A stretch of DNA of 36,014 bases from Curtobacterium sp. MCSS17_008 (GTDB lineage Bacteria > Actinomycetota > Actinomycetes > Actinomycetales > Microbacteriaceae). The stretch covers positions 1 through 36,014 of the forward strand of contig NZ_QKSM01000020.1 of NCBI RefSeq assembly GCF_003234185.1. The letters run 5' to 3'. This document shows, one piece after another, positions 19,149 through 27,230 of the stretch. Under the pieces are notes generated by a model, which worked only from the letters and a program-made list of their open reading frames with translations, had not been told where the DNA came from and ran no database searches. Position 1 is the first letter of the stretch. The number at the start of each line of letters is the position of its first letter. The translations under genes and the position numbers were made by a program.

Positions 19149-20777
19149 TCAGGACGTCGGTGCGAGCAGCAGGCCGTCCAGCACCAGGTCGCGCACCCGG
19201 GGCAGCAGGTCGGCCGACAGCGCGGCCTCGTCGGCACCGGTGATCTGCGCGATGGCACCGGTGATGGCCGCCACCGAGAGCTCCCCGTCGCAGGCCCCGA
19301 CGAACGCGGCGAGCGCCGTGTCCGCGTCCACCCGCCGACCGAAGCCGCCGCCCTGCACGAGGGTGATCACCGTCGGGTCGTCGTTCCCGGGCCAGTAGTG
19401 CCGTTCCTCGGTGACGTCGCCCGCGACCCGCAGGTGCGCGGCGGCGAGGGCGGCGTCGTCCTGGCCCGCGAGCCACTCGGCGGCGTCGAGGACCCGCGCG
19501 ACCGTCGCGCCGAGCCCGGCGGGGTTGGAGCCGAGCGCCTCGGGGACGCGCTCGAAGCGGCGGAGGCGATCCGCGCCTCCCGGCCGCCCCGGACCGACGG
19601 GCCGCGGCCGCCGCACCACGACGTACCCGAAGCCGACGCCGGTCACGCGTCGCGCGGAGAAGTCGTCGAGCCAGGCGCCGACCAGGGTGTCGAACTCGGC
19701 GGTGCCGGGCTTCGTCCCGCCGTCGCGGATCCACGTCTCGGCGTAGGCGGGTGGGTCCTCGCGCTCCCGCTCGACCACCCAGGCGTCCACGTCGTCCGCG
19801 CCGTCGAACCACGAACGCACCCGGTCGAGCCCGTCGACGCCCCAGTGGTACTCCCAGTTGCCGAGCAGCTGCGCGGTGCCGCCGGGCTCGAGGTGGTCGA
19901 CCAGCCCGCGCAGCACCGTCTCGACGAGGGCGTCGCCGACCATGCCGCCGTCGCGGTACTCGTACGAGGGGACGTCGTCGCGCCGTGGCGTGATGACGAA
20001 CGGCGGGTTGGAGACGATCCGGTCGAACCGCTCCCCCGCCACCGGCTCGTACAGCGACCCGAGCCGGAAGTCGATGCCGTCGATGCCGTTGAGCTGCGCG
20101 TTGAACCGGGCGATGTCCAGGGCGCGGCGGGAGATGTCGGTGGCCACCACCTGGTCGGCGAAGCGTCGGGCGTGCATGGCCTGGATCCCGCAGCCGGTGC
20201 CGAGGTCGAGCACCCGTCGGACCGGCACGGGCACCTGCAGGCCGGAGAGCGTCGTGGTGGCGCCCCCGATGCCGAGCACGTGCTCCTCACCCAGGGCGGT
20301 CCCGAGCGCGAGCTCCCCGAGGTCCGAGGCGATCCACCAGCTGCCGGCACCGAGGTCGTCGACGAACGCGTAGGGCCGGAGGTCGACGGTCGGGTGGACC
20401 CGCTCGTGCGCGGTGTCCGGCAGGCCGGCGTCGTCGGCGTCCTCGTCGACGCGCAGGAGCCCGGCGGCGAGCACCCCGTCGAGCCCGGCGGCCGGGAACG
20501 CCCGCGCCGCCTCGGCCCGGTCGACGGGCAGCCCGAGCACGAACAGCGTCGCGAGGGTCGTCAGCGGGGTGGTCTCCCGCGTGGCGAGCGCCCGCAGCGC
20601 GGCGACCCGCGAGCCGCGGTGCAGCGACGCGGCGGCCTCGGCGCCCCAGAGTGCGTCGATGCGCTCGACGGTGAAGCCGGCGTCGTCGAGGTCCGCGGCG
20701 AGCGCCGTCGTCACCGCGGGGTCGGTCGTGATGGTCGGCAGCACGTGCGCCGCGGACGTGCGGGGTGCGGGGCTCAC
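19149..20777 (-). CDS. Class I SAM-dependent methyltransferase, NPPF type
   Basis: A 542-residue protein with the methyltransferase domain in the middle: motif I LDLGTGCGIQAMHA (190-203), VVATDISRRALDIARFNA (210-227) and motif IV VSNPPFVITP (255-264). An NPPF/Y motif is typical of enzymes that methylate planar nitrogen in glutamine or in RNA/DNA bases (PrmC, RlmG, TrmN6 types). The ~180-residue N-terminal and ~200-residue C-terminal extensions are actinobacterial and unassigned. The start is GTG at 20777, with AGGAGG 7 nt upstream; its GTGA overlaps the ArsR stop, so translation is coupled. The dispersed motif at 19573-19584 lies inside the gene and codes RPGGAD. Confidence 0.85.
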   Translation of the reverse strand: MSPAPRTSAAHVLPTITTDPAVTTALAADLDDAGFTVERIDALWGAEAAASLHRGSRVAALRALATRETTPLTTLATLFVLGLPVDRAEAARAFPAAGLDGVLAAGLLRVDEDADDAGLPDTAHERVHPTVDLRPYAFVDDLGAGSWWIASDLGELALGTALGEEHVLGIGGATTTLSGLQVPVPVRRVLDLGTGCGIQAMHARRFADQVVATDISRRALDIARFNAQLNGIDGIDFRLGSLYEPVAGERFDRIVSNPPFVITPRRDDVPSYEYRDGGMVGDALVETVLRGLVDHLEPGGTAQLLGNWEYHWGVDGLDRVRSWFDGADDVDAWVVEREREDPPAYAETWIRDGGTKPGTAEFDTLVGAWLDDFSARRVTGVGFGYVVVRRPRPVGPGRPGGADRLRRFERVPEALGSNPAGLGATVARVLDAAEWLAGQDDAALAAAHLRVAGDVTEERHYWPGNDDPTVITLVQGGGFGRRVDADTALAAFVGACDGELSVAAITGAIAQITGADEAALSADLLPRVRDLVLDGLLLAPTS

Positions 20778-21151
20778 GCGGGGACCTCCTGGCGCATGAT
20801 CGCGGCCGGCACCTGCCACGTGGCGACCAGGTCGAGGAGCCCGGGGAACCGCTGCTGCACGTCCTCGACGCGCACGCGGCTGGAGCGGGTGAGCCCCTCC
20901 TGGTGCTGCTCGAGCAGTCCTGCTTCGCGAAGGACGCGGAAGTGGTGGGTGAGCGTCGACTTGGGTCGGTCGACCCCGACCCACCCGCAGCTGCGGACCC
21001 CGCCGGCGGCGTCGATCAGGTAGCGGTGCAGGATCGCCAGCCGGATCGGGTCGCTCAGCGCGTCGAGCACGACGGGCAGCTCCATCTCGGCGATGGTCGG
21101 CTGCGGCAGGCGTTCGGCCGTGCCGAGGGGGTCCACGGGCGCAGTGGGCAT
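20774..21151 (-). CDS. ArsR-family helix-turn-helix regulator
   Basis: A 125-residue winged-helix repressor from ATG 21151. The DNA-binding part shows LDALSDPIRLAILHRYL, then VDRPKSTLTHHFRVLREAGLL, the classic ArsR recognition helix layout. No cysteine metal-binding ELCVCDL motif is present, so it probably senses an organic ligand or redox state rather than arsenic. The start is supported by a TAGCGT -10 (21159-21164) 7 nt away; the longer frame back to 21205 would cross its own operator. The methyltransferase follows with a 4-nt overlap. An MFS permease is divergent and likely a target. Confidence 0.88.
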   Translation of the reverse strand: MPTAPVDPLGTAERLPQPTIAEMELPVVLDALSDPIRLAILHRYLIDAAGGVRSCGWVGVDRPKSTLTHHFRVLREAGLLEQHQEGLTRSSRVRVEDVQQRFPGLLDLVATWQVPAAIMRQEVPA

Positions 21152-21181
21152 GGCACCGACGCTAGCACCGTCGTGCTCGCA

Positions 21182-21199
21182 GTACGACTTGCGTCGTAC
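21182..21199. promoter_or_regulatory. Probable ArsR operator
   Basis: GTACGAC-TTGC-GTCGTAC is a perfect 7-bp inverted repeat between arsR and the permease gene. A second, weaker related site, AGTACGAATGCAGTCGA, lies at 21211-21227. Both are well placed to block the divergent promoters. Confidence 0.75.
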
Positions 21200-21264
21200 A
21201 GTCACAGTGCAGTACGAATGCAGTCGAACAGGTGGGCGCGCCGTCCGCCAGGAAGGGGTACCCC

Positions 21265-22527
21265 GTGCAGCAGTCCGCCCGCTCCGTCGCCGGCTTCTGG
21301 ATCCTCGCCGCGATGCTGCTCGCCGCCGTGGCGTCCTCAGCGGTCCCGTCCCCGATCTACCCCGTCTACGCCGCCGAGTGGCACCTCAGCCCGCTCGTCC
21401 TCACGGGCGTCTTCGCCGTCTACGTCGCCGGACTCCTGACGAGCCTGCTCGTCGCCGGACGACTCTCCGACCACGTGGGTCGGAAGCCCGTCCTCGTGGT
21501 CGGCGGCCTCGGCGTCACCCTGTCCCTCGGGCTCTTCGCGATCGCCGACGGCGTCGGGGCACTCATCGTCGACCGCATCGTGCAGGGCGCCTCGGTCGGC
21601 CTGCTCATGGGTGCCCTCGGTGCGGCGCTGCTCGACCACTCCCTCGAGCGCCACCCGTCGCTCGCCGGGGTCCTCAACGGCGCCGTCCCGCCGATCGCCC
21701 TCGCGACCGGGGCCGTGGCCAGCGGCGCCCTCGTGCAGTGGGGTCCGGCACCGGAACAGCTCGTGTACGTCGTCTTCGGCGCCCTGCTCCTGCTGCTCGT
21801 CCTCGCCCTGGTCGTCGTCCCCGAGCGTGCGCCGAAGCGTCCGGGCGCGCTCCGCTCCCTCCGCCCGACGGTGAGCGTGCCCCGGTCGTTGCGGCGGCTC
21901 TTCCGCAGCGTCGCCGGGTCCCTCGTCGCGAGCTGGGCGCTCGGCGGGCTCTTCCTGTCGCTCGTCCCCTCGGCTCTCGGCCAGGTCTTCGGCATCACGA
22001 ACCACTTCGCCGCCGGCGCGCTCATCGCCGTCGTCACGGGCGTCGGCGCGCTGACCGGCCTGTCGATCCAGCGCATGGACACCCGCCGCGCGGTGCTGCT
22101 CGGGCTCGTCGCCCTCGTGCTCGGCCCCGTCGTCACCGTCGGGTTCCTCGTCGCCCACGTCCTGCCCGGCGTCGTCGTCGGCAGCGCGATCGCCGGCGTC
22201 GGGTTCGGCGCCGGGTTCCAGGCACCGCTGCGGATGCTGCTCGCCACGGCAGCGCCGACCCACCGCGCCGGACTGCTGTCCACGGTCTACGTCGTCAGCT
22301 ACCTGGCGTTCGGCGTGCCCGCGGTCGTCGGCGGTCTGCTCGAACCCACGGTCGGTCTCGTCCCGGTGATCGCCGGCTACGGCGGGTTCATCGTCCTCGC
22401 AGCCGTGGTCGCCCTCGTGCTGCAGCTCACCTCGCGCGAGGCCGCGACGGTCGAGGAGCGCGCCGCCGAGGTCGTGGAGCGGACGGCGACGGGATCGGTC
22501 CGCGTCAGCAGCAGCCCCGCAGACTAG
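21265..22527 (+). CDS. MFS efflux permease
   Basis: A 420-residue membrane protein with about twelve helices. It reads FWILAAMLLAAVASSAVPSP in helix 1 and carries a good MFS motif A, GRLSDHVGRKP, between helices 2 and 3, typical of drug:proton antiporters. The start is GTG at 21265, with AGGAAGG 8 nt upstream; the ATG-less longer frame from 21232 is less likely because the ribosome site lies inside it. It is divergent from arsR over two operator-like sites, so it is probably induced by the ligand that releases ArsR. The substrate is unknown. Confidence 0.9.
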   Translation: MQQSARSVAGFWILAAMLLAAVASSAVPSPIYPVYAAEWHLSPLVLTGVFAVYVAGLLTSLLVAGRLSDHVGRKPVLVVGGLGVTLSLGLFAIADGVGALIVDRIVQGASVGLLMGALGAALLDHSLERHPSLAGVLNGAVPPIALATGAVASGALVQWGPAPEQLVYVVFGALLLLLVLALVVVPERAPKRPGALRSLRPTVSVPRSLRRLFRSVAGSLVASWALGGLFLSLVPSALGQVFGITNHFAAGALIAVVTGVGALTGLSIQRMDTRRAVLLGLVALVLGPVVTVGFLVAHVLPGVVVGSAIAGVGFGAGFQAPLRMLLATAAPTHRAGLLSTVYVVSYLAFGVPAVVGGLLEPTVGLVPVIAGYGGFIVLAAVVALVLQLTSREAATVEERAAEVVERTATGSVRVSSSPAD

Positions 22528-22555
22528 CCGAGCGGACCAGCCGGGCCGACGGGGC

Positions 22556-23026
22556 TCAGTGGCCGGGCCGGGCCTGCTTCGGCCGGTGCTGGGCACGCAC
22601 CCCGGTGCTCCGGTGTGCGTCCTCGTGGGCGGCGTCGACGTCGGCCTTGCCGCGGTCGGCGGCCTTCCGCAACCACCGCGGGCCGTGCGCCTTCGCCCAG
22701 TCCCAGAAGCGGTGCAGCTGCGCCCGCAGCCACGTGATGATCCGGTGGAAGAAGTGGAACTCGCTCGCCAGGACCGTCAGGCCGATGAAGACCACGAGCC
22801 ACCCCGGCCCGGGCAGCGGCACGAGGATGAGCCCGATGATGACGACGAGGCCGCCGACGATCCCGACCAGCACCTTGTAGAACAGGTGCACGCCGGGTCG
22901 CGCGTGGATCCACGCACGCAGCTCGCGGAACCACCGGAAGCGCCGGTGTCGGTCGTCCGCGTCGGGACCGGGTGCATCGGTGTCGGCACGCACGACCGCA
23001 TCGGGTCGCTCGTGGGTGTCGTCCAT
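22556..23026 (-). CDS. PGPGW-motif membrane protein (TIGR02611-like)
   Basis: A 156-residue protein with two central helices (about 47-68 and 72-90) joined by LVPLPGPGWLVVFIGLTVLASEF, which holds the PGPGW signature of a small family of putative transmembrane proteins. Both ends are cytoplasmic-looking, rich in Arg, His and Asp. The function is unknown. The start is ATG at 23026; TAGGTT (23033-23038, minus) lies 6 nt upstream, a leaderless arrangement. It is convergent with the MFS gene, 28 bp apart. Confidence 0.85.
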   Translation of the reverse strand: MDDTHERPDAVVRADTDAPGPDADDRHRRFRWFRELRAWIHARPGVHLFYKVLVGIVGGLVVIIGLILVPLPGPGWLVVFIGLTVLASEFHFFHRIITWLRAQLHRFWDWAKAHGPRWLRKAADRGKADVDAAHEDAHRSTGVRAQHRPKQARPGH

Positions 23027-23106
23027 GGCGGCAACCTAGGGCGCGCGGCTGGGAAACGGCGGCGGAACCGGTCCACGCGACGTGGGTGACGGGGCGGACG
23101 CGCGCT

Positions 23107-23250
23107 GCGCCTCCCGTCCGACGCCCTGACCCATCCGGCGCCCTCGTTCCGTCGAGACGCCGCGGTCTCGCCGAGACGACCCCGGAAGCGGCGGCGTCTC
23201 ACGTGCCGCACGGCGCCTCGCGCAGACCGGCCCGTCTCGCGCCGGCCGCA
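23107..23250. repeat. GAGACGCCG / CGGCGTCTC intergenic repeat block
   Basis: The gap between the PGPGW and DksA-like genes starts with a GCGCCTCCCGTCCG motif copy (23107-23120). It then carries GAGACGCCGCGG (23154), GCGGCGTCTCAC (23191) and CGTCTCGCGCC (about 23232), inverted copies that can pair. The same family fills the recN-pyrG gap at 29035-29156. No gene is supported here. Confidence 0.65.
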
Positions 23251-23253
23251 GGC

Positions 23254-23297
23254 CCGTCAGCAGCAGCTCCGTCAGCAGCAGCTCCGTCAGCAGCACG
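23254..23297. repeat. 15-bp tandem repeat, 2.9 copies
   Basis: The unit CCGTCAGCAGCAGCT is repeated at 23254, 23269 and 23284, the last copy diverging at its end. It lies just downstream of the DksA-like gene in non-coding DNA. Confidence 0.8.
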
Positions 23298-23306
23298 CCC
23301 CGACGG

Positions 23307-23318
23307 CCGGGAGGCGCG
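23307..23318 (+). repeat. Dispersed CCGGGAGGCGCG motif copy
   Basis: A copy of the recurrent motif that directly abuts the stop codon of the DksA-like gene. Confidence 0.6.
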
Positions 23319-23651
23319 TCACGCGTGTGCGACGCACGTCGCGGCCCACGGGACGGCGGCCAGGCGGGCCTCCGCGATCGGTTCGCCGCCGACGGCGCAG
23401 CGTCCGTAGGTACCGGCCTCGAGCCGCGCGAGCGCGGCGTCGACCAGGCGGATCCGGTCCCGCGCATCGTCACGGACGGCACCGAGGGAGCCGCGCTCCC
23501 AGGCCAGCGTCGCGCCCTCGGGGTCGTGCTCGTCGTCGGAGTTCGCGTCCTGCCGGGCGTCGCTGACGTCCCGCATGCTGCGCTCGACGTCGGCCAGCAG
23601 CCGCTCGTTGCGCTGCCGCTCCGCCGTCAGGGCTGCACGGGGATCGTCCAT
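23319..23651 (-). CDS. Degenerate DksA/TraR-type protein
   Basis: A 110-residue protein with an N-terminal coiled-coil-like helical half (DPRAALTAERQRNERLLADV onward) and a C-terminal zinc-finger-like end. The usual DksA/TraR pattern is C-x2-C...C-x2-C within GxYGxCxxCGxPI. Here it reads YGRCAVGGEPIAEARL...TCVAHA, so only the first and third cysteines remain and zinc binding is doubtful. Such proteins reach into the RNA polymerase secondary channel or act elsewhere; the role in actinobacteria is unclear. The start ATG at 23651 has a TACGGT -10 (23659-23664, minus) 7 nt upstream. It is divergent from the second luciferase-like gene. Confidence 0.75.
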   Translation of the reverse strand: MDDPRAALTAERQRNERLLADVERSMRDVSDARQDANSDDEHDPEGATLAWERGSLGAVRDDARDRIRLVDAALARLEAGTYGRCAVGGEPIAEARLAAVPWAATCVAHA

Positions 23652-23699
23652 GGCGACGACCGTAGTCGCCGGAATGCCGTACTCGCACCATGCGTTCGC

Positions 23700-24737
23700 A
23701 TGGGCATGACGAAGATCGGGTTCCTGTCCTTCGGGCACTGGCGCGACGTGCCGGGCTCGCGTGTCCGTAGCGGCCGCGAGGCCCTCGTGCAGGCGATCGA
23801 CCTCGCCGTCGCCGCCGAGGAGGCCGGGGTCGACGGCGCGTACTTCCGCGTGCACCACTTCGCCCCGCAGCAGGCGGCACCCTTCCCGCTGCTCTCTGCG
23901 ATCGCCGCCCGGACCAGCCGCATCGAGATCGGCACCGGCGTGATCGACATGCGGTACGAGAACCCGCTCTACATGGCCGAGGAGGCCGCGGCCACCGACC
24001 TCATCTCCGGCGGCCGACTGCAGCTCGGCGTCTCACGGGGATCACCCGAGACCGCTCTCGCCGGGTACCAGCAGTTCGGGTACGTGCCGGAGGCGAACGA
24101 CACGAACGGCGGCGACATGGCGCGGGCCCACACCGACGTGTTCCGCCGTGCGATCGCCGGCGAACCGATGGCGCACGCCAACCCGCAGATGACGGGGTCC
24201 GCCGGGTCGTTGCCGGTCTTCCCGCTCTCGGACACGCTGTCGGACCGGATCTGGTGGGGCGCCGGCACCCGCGCGACCGCCGAGTGGACGGCCGAGCAGG
24301 GCATGAACCTCATGTCGTCGACCCTGCTCACCGAGGACACCGGCGTGCCCTTCGACGAGCTGCAGGCCGAGCAGATCGAGCGCTTCCGCACGACCTGGGC
24401 CGAGATGGGCTGGGAGCGGACGCCGCGCGTCTCGGTCTCCCGCAGCATCATCCCGATCACGGACGACGAGTCGCGGCACTACTTCGGGGTGCGCGCGCAG
24501 GTCGAGGGGCAGGACCAGGTCGGGCACCTCGACGGTGGGCTCGCCCGGTTCGGCCGCTCGTACATCGGGGAGCCCGAGGAGCTCGTGGCGCAGCTCGCCG
24601 CTGACCGGGCCGTGCGTGCCGCGGACACGGTGCTCGTGACCGTGCCGAACCAGCTCGGCGTGGACTTCAACGCCCGGCTGCTCGCCGCGACGAAGGCCGT
24701 GATGGACGAGGTGGACGCAGCGCCGGTCCCCGCCTGA
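23700..24737 (+). CDS. Luciferase-like flavin-dependent monooxygenase (copy 2)
   Basis: A 345-residue TIM-barrel flavoenzyme related to the one at 13371. Shared landmarks: KIGFLSFG at strand 1, the VDGAYFRVHHFAP region (about 45-57), IEIGTGVIDMRYENPL (about 80-95), DLISGGRLQLGVSRG (about 103-117) and DRIWWGAGTRATAEW (about 184-198). In this family the histidine pair near 54 and the GTGV strand form part of the flavin pocket. ATG 23700 or ATG 23706 could be the start; neither has a good ribosome site. It is divergent from the DksA-like gene. The substrate is unknown. Confidence 0.87.
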   Translation: MGMTKIGFLSFGHWRDVPGSRVRSGREALVQAIDLAVAAEEAGVDGAYFRVHHFAPQQAAPFPLLSAIAARTSRIEIGTGVIDMRYENPLYMAEEAAATDLISGGRLQLGVSRGSPETALAGYQQFGYVPEANDTNGGDMARAHTDVFRRAIAGEPMAHANPQMTGSAGSLPVFPLSDTLSDRIWWGAGTRATAEWTAEQGMNLMSSTLLTEDTGVPFDELQAEQIERFRTTWAEMGWERTPRVSVSRSIIPITDDESRHYFGVRAQVEGQDQVGHLDGGLARFGRSYIGEPEELVAQLAADRAVRAADTVLVTVPNQLGVDFNARLLAATKAVMDEVDAAPVPA

Positions 24738-24865
24738 TCCGCGCGGTCGAAGGAGGGCAAGTACCGGTCCCCCTTGTTGCCGACACCCGCTGTGGGACTG
24801 TGGGCGGGCCTCCCGTCTGCGTAGCGTCGAGGTGCACCATCCACCGCACCCTCGAGGAGCACCCC

Positions 24866-25309
24866 GTGACGTTGCCGGCCGCCGGCTGGTTCCCGGACCC
24901 CCAGGACGCCCACCGCCTCCGCTGGTGGGACGGTCACGCGTGGGGCGGGGCGACCCGGGTGCTCCCGGAGCGGCAGGAGCCGGTCGTGCCGGTCGTCATC
25001 GCCCCGGTCGGACCGTCGTTCTCCGTCGAGGGGGCAGCGGTCAGCGCCGGATCGTGGGCTTCCGACAGCGCCGCACGACGTGTCGGACTGGCGTCGTCCG
25101 CCGCTGTCCTGCTCGCGCTCGTGTCGATCGTGTGGAACCCGGTCGGCATCGCGAGCACCCTGGCGATCCTCGCCGGGGTCGTCGGCGTCGTGCGCCCGGG
25201 CGCGACCGGCGGGTGGCGCGTGCTCGCGCGGAGCGCTGCGGCGAGCGCCCTCGTGGTGGCGGTGGCCACGGCCGTGGTCGCGGCGTCCGTCCAGTTCCAC
25301 CTGTTCTGA
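24866..25309 (+). CDS. DUF2510-domain membrane protein
   Basis: A 147-residue protein. The N-terminal ~25 residues, LPAAGWFPDPQDAHRLRWWD then GHAWG, are a DUF2510 domain, a short Trp-rich actinobacterial module found at the cytoplasmic end of membrane proteins. Three hydrophobic segments follow (about 68-84, 87-103 and 113-140). The start is GTG at 24866, with GAGGAG 6 nt upstream. The function is unknown. It is convergent with xerD across a strong hairpin. Confidence 0.82.
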   Translation: MTLPAAGWFPDPQDAHRLRWWDGHAWGGATRVLPERQEPVVPVVIAPVGPSFSVEGAAVSAGSWASDSAARRVGLASSAAVLLALVSIVWNPVGIASTLAILAGVVGVVRPGATGGWRVLARSAAASALVVAVATAVVAASVQFHLF

Positions 25310-25378
25310 CGCGGGCGCGCCGCCCGCCGGTGCCGGCCGCGGGCCAGCCGCGGGCCTGGGTGACTCGTCTCCCCGTTC

Positions 25379-25431
25379 ATGGAGCAGACGCTGTCGGGTG
25401 CCGCACGCCGACCCGACGTCTTCTGCTCCAT
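25379..25431. terminator. Bidirectional hairpin between DUF2510 gene and xerD
   Basis: Arms of 21 nt starting ATGGAGCAGA and ending TCTGCTCCAT (25379-25399 and 25411-25431, 18 of 21 paired) with an 11-nt loop, in a convergent gap. This is probably a shared terminator. The right-hand spacer 25432-25470 is a GACGAC-type low-complexity run. Confidence 0.75.
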
Positions 25432-25488
25432 CGATGGCGGCGACGACGACGGCGACGACGACCACAACGGCCACGTCGGCCGCGCGCC

Positions 25489-26484
25489 CTACCGCCGCGC
25501 CCGCGGGTGCGCCGTCTGGTACACGTCCCGCAGCATGTCCGCGGTCACCAGCGTGTAGATCTGTGTCGTCGCGACGCTCGCGTGCCCGAGCAGCTCCTGC
25601 ACGACGCGCACGTCCGCGCCGCCCTCGAGCAGGTGCGTCGCGAACGAGTGCCGGAACGTGTGCGGCGACACGTGCGCGGCGAGCCCGGCCCGCTCCGCCG
25701 CGGCCTGGATCACGAGCCAGGCGCTCTGCCGTGACAGCCGCGCGCCGCGGGCACCGAGGAACAGCGCAGGCGTCGACGCTCCCCGCGCCGCGAAGACCGG
25801 CCGCGCCCGCACGAGGTAGGCGTCGACCGCGGCCCGGGCGAAGCTGCCGAGCGGCACGACGCGCTGCTTGTTGCCCTTGCCGGTGACCTTCACGACCGCG
25901 AGCCCGTCGCCCTCGTCGTCCTCGGGGTCGGACAGCGTGGTGACGTCGTCGACGGACAGCCCGACCGCCTCTGAGATGCGCGCGCCGGTGGCGTAGAGGA
26001 GTTCGAGGAGCGCCCGGTCCCGCAGCTGCACGGGATCGTCCTCCGCCGTGCCCGCCGCACCGAGCAGCCGCTCCATGTCGTCGACGGAGATCGCCTTCGG
26101 CAGCCGGGCCGGGGCCTTCGGCGGACGCACGGCTGTCCCCGGGTCGAGCGGCAGCCACCCCTCGGCCGCGGCGAACGCGGTGAAGGAGCGCACCGAGCTG
26201 AGCATCCGGGCGACCGACCGTGGCGCGAGCGGCTGCTCCGGTCGGGTGGTCAGGTGCGTCACGAAGCCGGCGACGTCCGCGCGCGTGAGCCGTGCGACGT
26301 CGCCGACGGCCGCCGCTCCCCCGGCCCGGTCGGCACCGTCGGAGTCGACCGTCGGCGCCGAGCCGAGCCACTCCGCGAAGACTGCGAGGTCCCGCCGGTA
26401 GGCCGCGACCGTGTGCTGCGACAGCCCCCGCTCCACGGCGACGTGCCGCAGGTAGGTGTCGACGGCGCGGTCGAGGGGCATCAC
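25489..26484 (-). CDS. xerD: Site-specific tyrosine recombinase XerD
   Basis: Resolves chromosome dimers at dif with XerC, under FtsK control. Of 331 residues, 1-110 are the SAM-like core-binding domain (with an insert of about 20 residues near 45-62), and the catalytic domain shows R169 ([10 protein letters not shown]), K203 (TGKGNK), H275 and R278 ([12 protein letters not shown]), H301 (LLGHAS) and the nucleophile Y310 (TTQIYT). The length is slightly above the usual ~300. Two starts are adjacent, GTG 26484 and ATG 26481; TAGGTT (26491-26496) 6 nt before the GTG suggests an own leaderless promoter inside the end of the NUDIX gene. The neighbours NUDIX-pyrG-recN match the conserved actinobacterial order. 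Confidence 0.95.
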   Translation of the reverse strand: MMPLDRAVDTYLRHVAVERGLSQHTVAAYRRDLAVFAEWLGSAPTVDSDGADRAGGAAAVGDVARLTRADVAGFVTHLTTRPEQPLAPRSVARMLSSVRSFTAFAAAEGWLPLDPGTAVRPPKAPARLPKAISVDDMERLLGAAGTAEDDPVQLRDRALLELLYATGARISEAVGLSVDDVTTLSDPEDDEGDGLAVVKVTGKGNKQRVVPLGSFARAAVDAYLVRARPVFAARGASTPALFLGARGARLSRQSAWLVIQAAAERAGLAAHVSPHTFRHSFATHLLEGGADVRVVQELLGHASVATTQIYTLVTADMLRDVYQTAHPRARR

Positions 26485-26493
26485 CCCTCGAAC

Positions 26494-27081
26494 CTAGTGC
26501 CGGTCGGCCCCGCGCTCGATCGCGTCCACCGCGAGCGTCGCGACGACGAGCGCCGAGTTGTGCAGGCGCCCGGCGAGGATGCCCTCGAGCAGCTCGGCAC
26601 GCGGGACCCACCGCGTCACGATGTCGGCCTCCTCGGCCTCGCGCTCGAACGCCGAGCCCGTCGACCGGATGCCCCGGGCGCGGTAGACCTGGATGAACTC
26701 GTCGCTGCCGCCGGACGAGGTGTTGTAGCGGACGAGCGGCTCCCAGTGCTCGGCCTCGAGGTCCGCCTCCTCGCCCAACTCGCGCTGGGCGGCGGTCAGG
26801 TGGTCCTCGCCCTCCTGGTCGAGCAGCCCGGCCGGCAGTTCCCAGTCGCGCAGCTGCACCGGGTGCCGGTACTGCTGGATGACGAGCACGCGGCCCTCGT
26901 CGTCCTCGGCGAAGACGGCGACGGCACCGGTGTGGTCGATGTACTCGCGGACCATGTCGTGGCCGTTGTAGTCGACGTGGTCACGACGGACGTCCCAGAC
27001 CGCCCCCTCGTACACGACGGTGGAGTCGGTGACCTCGTACGAGGCGTGTTCGTCGGCGATGGGTGCGTCAGCGTCAGTCAC
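26494..27081 (-). CDS. NUDIX hydrolase, ADP-ribose pyrophosphatase type
   Basis: A 195-residue enzyme that splits ADP-ribose or related nucleotide sugars to AMP and sugar phosphate. The NUDIX box is seen as PAGLLDQEGE...AAQRELGEEADL, with the metal-binding REL-x-EE core. The upstream strands AVAVFAEDDEGRVLVIQQYRHPV and WELPAG are as in ADP-ribose pyrophosphatases; the FIQVYRARG region may add specificity. The start is GTG at 27081, before which the frame is not coding-like. The gene sits between pyrG and xerD, exactly like Rv1700 in Mycobacterium tuberculosis. Confidence 0.92.
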   Translation of the reverse strand: MTDADAPIADEHASYEVTDSTVVYEGAVWDVRRDHVDYNGHDMVREYIDHTGAVAVFAEDDEGRVLVIQQYRHPVQLRDWELPAGLLDQEGEDHLTAAQRELGEEADLEAEHWEPLVRYNTSSGGSDEFIQVYRARGIRSTGSAFEREAEEADIVTRWVPRAELLEGILAGRLHNSALVVATLAVDAIERGADRH

Positions 27082-27100
27082 TCGCCCATCCAAGCACGAG

Positions 27101-27135
27101 GGTGCTGCGCCATGACGGACGGGAGGCGCAGCACC
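27101..27135. terminator. Hairpin behind pyrG
   Basis: Perfect 11-bp arms, GGTGCTGCGCC (27101-27111) and its complement (27125-27135), with a 13-nt loop that contains the GGACGGGAGG motif. It lies between pyrG and the NUDIX start and probably reduces read-through. Confidence 0.6.
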
Positions 27136-27230
27136 AGTCGGCACTGTCCTCCCTCGCAGCTCGGTCGGCGCCCCGCGCGAGGCTTCGCGTCACCGCCGAG
27201 CGGGGCGCGCCGGACCGTCCGCCGGTCGCG

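Noticed and set aside
23036..23482. 148-residue minus-strand frame with LLLTELLLTE repeats
   Set aside because: It is produced by the 15-bp tandem repeat and overlaps the DksA-like gene in another frame, without a plausible protein.
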